DNA of 8,658 bases from JAHFOW01 sp964370795 (lineage in GTDB: Bacteria > Planctomycetota > Brocadiia > Brocadiales > Brocadiaceae). The position numbers and the translations under genes were made by a program. This document shows, piece by piece, positions 5,495 through 8,658 of the stretch (position 1 is the first letter of the stretch; each line of letters begins with the position of its first letter). The stretch is taken from assembly GCA_964370795.1 (NCBI GenBank), contig CAYJME010000149.1:1-8658 (forward strand). Reading direction: 5' to 3'. A model generated the notes under the pieces. It made no database searches, had not been told where the DNA came from, and saw only the letters and a list, made by a program, of their open reading frames with translations.

Positions 5495-5590
5495 AATCCC
5501 CCTTAATAAAGGGGGAAACAGGGGGTTGTGTTTTTCTTTTGTACGGGGGTTATTTACAACCCCCTACACCCCCTTTTCTAAGGGGGATTT
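5495..5590. repeat. Nested GC-tract palindrome (MITE-like intergenic repeat)
   Basis: Two arms, 5495-5529 and 5556-5589, are inverted copies of each other around a 26-nt AT-rich spacer. Both read, toward the spacer, AATCCCCCTTA, a 5-nt A/T-rich gap, GGGGG, a 3-4 nt gap, then AGGGGGTTGT; they differ only in the small gaps. Each arm is also a hairpin by itself (CCCCCTT with AAGGGGG). Such elements recur in many environmental genomes as short non-autonomous repeats, but copy number cannot be judged here. It lies between the stop of the unknown membrane protein and the TPR start, and as RNA it could act as a terminator or processing site. Confidence 0.8.
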
Positions 5591-5638
5591 TTGCCACCCA
5601 TAAAACCGCACAAATAAAGTGAAAAATATGCAATCGAG

Positions 5639-6499
5639 TTAATGAATCGGCATACGGCCTTCTTTTAAAGGCTCACACAATTTTATCATATGAATTGATG
5701 CAGTCGTCTCGGATATGGGGCGTTGAATCTTTCGGCCTTTTAACGCCGTAGTCGGTGTTTCCCGAATGACTTCAAGAAGGCGCAAAGGCGTTAGATCTTT
5801 TTTCCCCGTAACTTGCTGGACTATTGGTTCACGTTCTTTTGTTATAAAGGTTAAACGAGAAATTTCCTCAGTTATATTACCCGCATACGACTCCATCTTA
5901 TATTTTCCAGTCATAAATGCTGTTCCTGTTTTAATCGCGGGTGCAGGTGGTGTGATATGTAATAATTCTAGGTTTGCGCCCGCCGCGATTGGATCTGCGA
6001 TCGTTATTTTAAGTTGATCAAGAGATATTACTGGTGATGGTTTTTCATGTTTTGATTCCGAAACTGTTTTGGGAATTTCTTCCTTGGTTACTAAAGTAAT
6101 GGGCTCTTTTTTGACGGTTTTTAGAATCTTATGAACGAGCAGGTCTCCCACTAATAATTGCTCCAGTGAAGCATCTTTTTTAACAACTTTCAAATAGTGA
6201 TAATTCACAAAGATCGATGCAAGCCCAAAACCTATTACAATTACAGAAGTAATAATCTTGGAGACGAGGGGGAAGAATTTCATAACGAGGTGAAACAAGG
6301 CGACAAAAATTAACGCAGCTACTCCAACCTCTAAAAGACCGGCTTGTGGTGAACCTGTTGATGTAAAATAAACCATGACAAGTATTATGACCAGAAACCA
6401 TATGCAAACATGGGCAACCATGTGCTTCCATGTATTCATTGATTTATGAGGAGCCGGTATCTTTGCTGGTTCTGTCAATTTGTTGTTTTTTTCTGTCAT
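5639..6499 (-). CDS. Hypothetical membrane protein with three N-terminal transmembrane segments
   Basis: A 286-residue protein I do not recognise. Residues 1-27 are polar and carry several lysines and prolines; hydrophobic segments follow at about 28-46, 55-73 and 81-99. The remaining 185 or so residues are soluble and mixed in charge, with a lysine-rich linker (VKKEP...KHEKPSP, about 108-146), a proline-rich patch HITPPAPAIK (171-180), and no catalytic or nucleotide-binding motif that I can see. The start at 6499 lacks a ribosome-binding site; Met21 (MNTWKHM) is an alternative that would keep all membrane segments. It stands alone between a 178-nt gap upstream and the palindromic repeat downstream. 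The long uninterrupted frame and the clear membrane topology make it a real gene, but its function is unknown. Confidence 0.7.
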   Translation of the reverse strand: MTEKNNKLTEPAKIPAPHKSMNTWKHMVAHVCIWFLVIILVMVYFTSTGSPQAGLLEVGVAALIFVALFHLVMKFFPLVSKIITSVIVIGFGLASIFVNYHYLKVVKKDASLEQLLVGDLLVHKILKTVKKEPITLVTKEEIPKTVSESKHEKPSPVISLDQLKITIADPIAAGANLELLHITPPAPAIKTGTAFMTGKYKMESYAGNITEEISRLTFITKEREPIVQQVTGKKDLTPLRLLEVIRETPTTALKGRKIQRPISETTASIHMIKLCEPLKEGRMPIH

Positions 6500-6677
6500 G
6501 GATATATTGAATTGAAATGCGAATATTTTTAAATGCTTACATAGTTCCCTCTGAAAAACACAGTAGGAGGGAGACAGGCAACTTCTGAGTCATAGATTAA
6601 GGCATTTTTTAAATTTTGTCGAGTAAAAATTGTATTAAAAAGGGAAAATCTGTCGTCACGTCAGTTACAAAGTAATT

Positions 6678-7805
6678 TTAAAAATTATAGCCTATCGTAC
6701 TCAGTATCGTGGCATCATTTCTCCTTACATTTTCAGCGCCGGGTTGATTGTCATAATCGTTGATCCAGCTCAAGTTAAACGAGAGGGATTTTGTAAGGCT
6801 TTGCCTTAACCCCGTATCAGATTCCAACCGCCAATCTGCGAAGTCCTCCGGCACGGGTAAATAATCTACCTTAGCATAAAACAGGGTTGAAGGAAAGATT
6901 TGCCAATCCAGATAATTTCCTATCCTCAGACCTGTGCTTGTTTGTAAGAGGTTGTCGCGAAATCTTTCGTAGGTAAATGATGGACCAATTTCTGATTTGT
7001 ATTTTAATCTGTCCGTGTCAAAAAACCGATACCCAAGACCCGCCGAGGTTATCGACCTCAAGTTCAGTTTTTCAACTTCATCATGTTCTACGCCCTCCTG
7101 GTAAAACGAATACCACTTCTGCCAGTGTTTCAATTCATATTTGAATGTACCACGTTGTTCATCGGCATTTTTTGCACCGCCATTTGTTTCATAGAGCAAG
7201 AGGCTGTTGAAGTAAAAATTGTCCTTCATTCTTTCCCACGAAAAATTAGTCTTTATGCTTGTTGTCATGGTATCGTTGTTGCCGATTTGCAATGTAAGCC
7301 CGCCGTCTACATTTCCCTTCCATTGTTTTACAGTCTGTGTCCCCGTATCTAATTGAACATCGGGATGGGTTGGGATTGTGTCTTTTACCATTCCATAATC
7401 ATGTGCGCTTTCGTATGGCAGGAACGAATAACGTGCCAACATTTTCTCCGGAAAGAGCGCCGATAGCGATTCTGTTTCTGTGATTTTCATATCTTTTGCA
7501 GATACGGTGTTGCCCGGCACAGAAAGAATGAAGAATTTCTTTTTGTCTCCATTACCGCTTACTATGAAAATCTCATCTTTTCTGATAATACAGTTAATAA
7601 TGCGCCATTGAAGAAATAATATATGATTGTGACTTTGACGAATGACAAGATATTCTTCGTCAACACTTACTATTTCGCCTTCAATTATAGCGCCATCGAT
7701 GGTTTTTATCTCTTCAGCAAAGGCAATACGGGAAATATAAATGCACACGAGCAAAAAGCTAATCTGTTTTAAACTCCGTGTGATTGGTTTTTTGAACGTC
7801 TTCAT
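6678..7805 (-). CDS. DUF481-type outer-membrane beta-barrel protein
   Basis: A 375-residue exported protein. The signal peptide spans 1-30 with cleavage at AFA|EE. Residues about 33-70 (IKTIDGAIIEGEIVSVDEEYL and on to the QWRIINCI stretch) resemble the small beta-domain often placed before the barrel. The barrel begins near 162 with WKGNVDGGLTLQIGNNDT, the recognisable DUF481 entry motif, followed by alternating aromatic strands such as FYFNSLLLYE, SAGLGYRFF and LSFNLSWINDYDNQ. It ends in aromatic IGYNF, the terminal phenylalanine expected for outer-membrane insertion. The function of the family is poorly known; some members respond to salt stress. It overlaps the MscS-type channel gene by 47 nt, so both are probably translated from one message, a pairing that would suit osmotic stress. 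The start at 7805 is needed for the signal peptide; its ribosome-binding site (AAAGAGAA) is weak. Confidence 0.85.
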   Translation of the reverse strand: MKTFKKPITRSLKQISFLLVCIYISRIAFAEEIKTIDGAIIEGEIVSVDEEYLVIRQSHNHILFLQWRIINCIIRKDEIFIVSGNGDKKKFFILSVPGNTVSAKDMKITETESLSALFPEKMLARYSFLPYESAHDYGMVKDTIPTHPDVQLDTGTQTVKQWKGNVDGGLTLQIGNNDTMTTSIKTNFSWERMKDNFYFNSLLLYETNGGAKNADEQRGTFKYELKHWQKWYSFYQEGVEHDEVEKLNLRSITSAGLGYRFFDTDRLKYKSEIGPSFTYERFRDNLLQTSTGLRIGNYLDWQIFPSTLFYAKVDYLPVPEDFADWRLESDTGLRQSLTKSLSFNLSWINDYDNQPGAENVRRNDATILSTIGYNF

Positions 7806-8658
7806 TTTTATTCTCTTTTCTCATATAATTCAATATATCCTGAGACAATGGTGAAACAATAGATCGAATATGAATATCATGTTGCGGGAAGGCGATTTCA
7901 ATTTTATTTTTTCGAAAACTCTCATCAATTGCAAAGTAGAGTTCGCTCTGGGCAAACCAGCGTTTTCCCGGATCGTCTGCCCAGAAATACAATTCAAAGA
8001 TTAGTGCACTGTCGCCAAAATCGGCAAACCGTACAAAAGGTTCGGGATATGTCCTTACATTAGGATTCTGTTTGGCAATTTCCAGCAAACACCGCTTCAC
8101 AAGTAATATGTCAGAACCATACGCAACACCCACCCGAACGAAACCCCTCATACGTGTCGTTGGATGTGTCCAGTTGGTTATCCTGCTCTCTACGAACTTC
8201 GAGTTAGGCACAGTAATCGTAATATCATCAGGGGTTTGGATTGTTGTGCTTCTGGCGCTGATCTTTTCTACCGTTCCTAATGTTCCATCTTCTAAGGTGA
8301 TAACATCTCCAACACGCATGGGGCGTTCAAAAAGAAGAATGATTCCACTTACAAAATTACCGATGATATTCTGCATTCCAAAGCCAATGCCGATACCAAA
8401 TGCCCCTGCAAAGATAGCAAGGCTCCGCAAAGGAATACCCGCAACATTGAGTCCTATAAGCGCGGCAATACACAAAATGACATAGCGAATCAAGGTAGAT
8501 AAGGTCTGTCTTGAACCTCTCTCTAACCGAAATTTTAAAAATACCTTTTCATTGAGAAGTTTCTTTACATAACGCGAAACAAAAAAGACTACAAAGAATA
8601 CTATTAACGCTAAAATTATTTTTATAGGTGTCGTATACCTGCCTTCCTCAAAGATAAA
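7759..8658 (-). CDS. MscS-family mechanosensitive ion channel (partial, C-terminal part)
   Basis: Inner-membrane channel that opens on membrane tension to release solutes during osmotic downshock. The frame is open through the right edge (8658), so the 299 visible residues are the C-terminal part; a TTG at 8493 is an internal leucine codon and not the start. Membrane segments lie at about 12-30 and 55-75. The pore helix follows as SLAIFAGAFGIGIGFGMQN and then IIGNFVSGIILLFERPMRVGD (about 79-119), the glycine-rich TM3 that identifies the family. The beta domain comes next (GTVEKISARSTTIQTPD, VPNSKF...ITNW), then the alpha-beta domain ending IEIAFPQHDIHI. About 30 lysine- and asparagine-rich residues extend past the usual end and overlap the next gene. 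The missing upstream part may hold further membrane segments, as in MscK-like members. Confidence 0.92.
   Translation of the reverse strand, partial: FIFEEGRYTTPIKIILALIVFFVVFFVSRYVKKLLNEKVFLKFRLERGSRQTLSTLIRYVILCIAALIGLNVAGIPLRSLAIFAGAFGIGIGFGMQNIIGNFVSGIILLFERPMRVGDVITLEDGTLGTVEKISARSTTIQTPDDITITVPNSKFVESRITNWTHPTTRMRGFVRVGVAYGSDILLVKRCLLEIAKQNPNVRTYPEPFVRFADFGDSALIFELYFWADDPGKRWFAQSELYFAIDESFRKNKIEIAFPQHDIHIRSIVSPLSQDILNYMRKENKNEDVQKTNHTEFKTD

Noticed and set aside
6546..6572. TCCCTC...GAGGGA inverted repeat in the gap between the DUF481-type gene and the unknown membrane gene as a terminator or riboswitch
   Set aside because: The stem is 6 bp with a 15-nt loop and no T tract follows on either strand; no known riboswitch core is recognisable.
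1..8658. CRISPR array, tRNA or rRNA genes
   Set aside because: No regularly spaced direct repeats, no tRNA-like cloverleaf with TTCGA loop, and no rRNA-like sequence were seen.

Overview
The window is a low-to-moderate GC bacterial chromosome segment. Every supported gene lies on the minus strand, so the biological reading order runs from the right end to the left. A signal-peptide-bearing DUF481-type outer-membrane barrel points to a Gram-negative cell envelope. The mix of TPR proteins, attC-like cassette remnants and GC-tract palindromes fits an anammox-type planctomycete or a similar environmental lineage, but that is a low-confidence impression and no marker gene is present.

Layout in transcription order: (1) 8658-7759, the C-terminal part of an MscS-family channel, open to the window edge; (2) 7805-6678, a DUF481-type outer-membrane protein whose start overlaps the channel gene by 47 nt; (3) 6499-5639, an unrecognised protein with three membrane segments; (4) 5590-5495, a large nested palindrome; (5) 5462-4731, an exported six-repeat TPR protein; (6) 4700-2818, a carbohydrate ABC permease (MalG type) followed with ATGA overlap by its ATPase (MalK/UgpC type), the latter carrying one in-frame TAA; (7) about 2690-1566, a block that looks like the remains of an integron; (8) 1453-1, a sugar-binding protein followed with a 20-nt overlap by a MalF-type permease cut by the window edge.

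The integron-like block is the most interesting part. It holds, in order on the minus strand, a sigma70-like promoter, a 3' fragment of a tyrosine recombinase resembling the IntI C-terminus (LLGYSDVKTTMIYTHV), a GTTGGGC core site, a BrnT toxin gene, an antitoxin-like gene whose stop codon lies inside a GCCTAAC core site, a 59-nt attC-like imperfect palindrome, a paralogue of the antitoxin-like gene, and a second, half-preserved attC-like site that encodes the paralogue's C-terminal tail. I read this as a decayed integron with two toxin-antitoxin-related cassettes. The integrase fragment points the same way as the cassettes, which is the reverse of the class 1 layout.

The block separates two halves of one sugar ABC importer (permease plus ATPase on one side, binding protein plus second permease on the other), so it may have landed inside the transporter operon. 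The ATPase gene next to it has a nonsense codon, so the importer may be inactive or may depend on another ATPase. These functional links are inferences from gene order.
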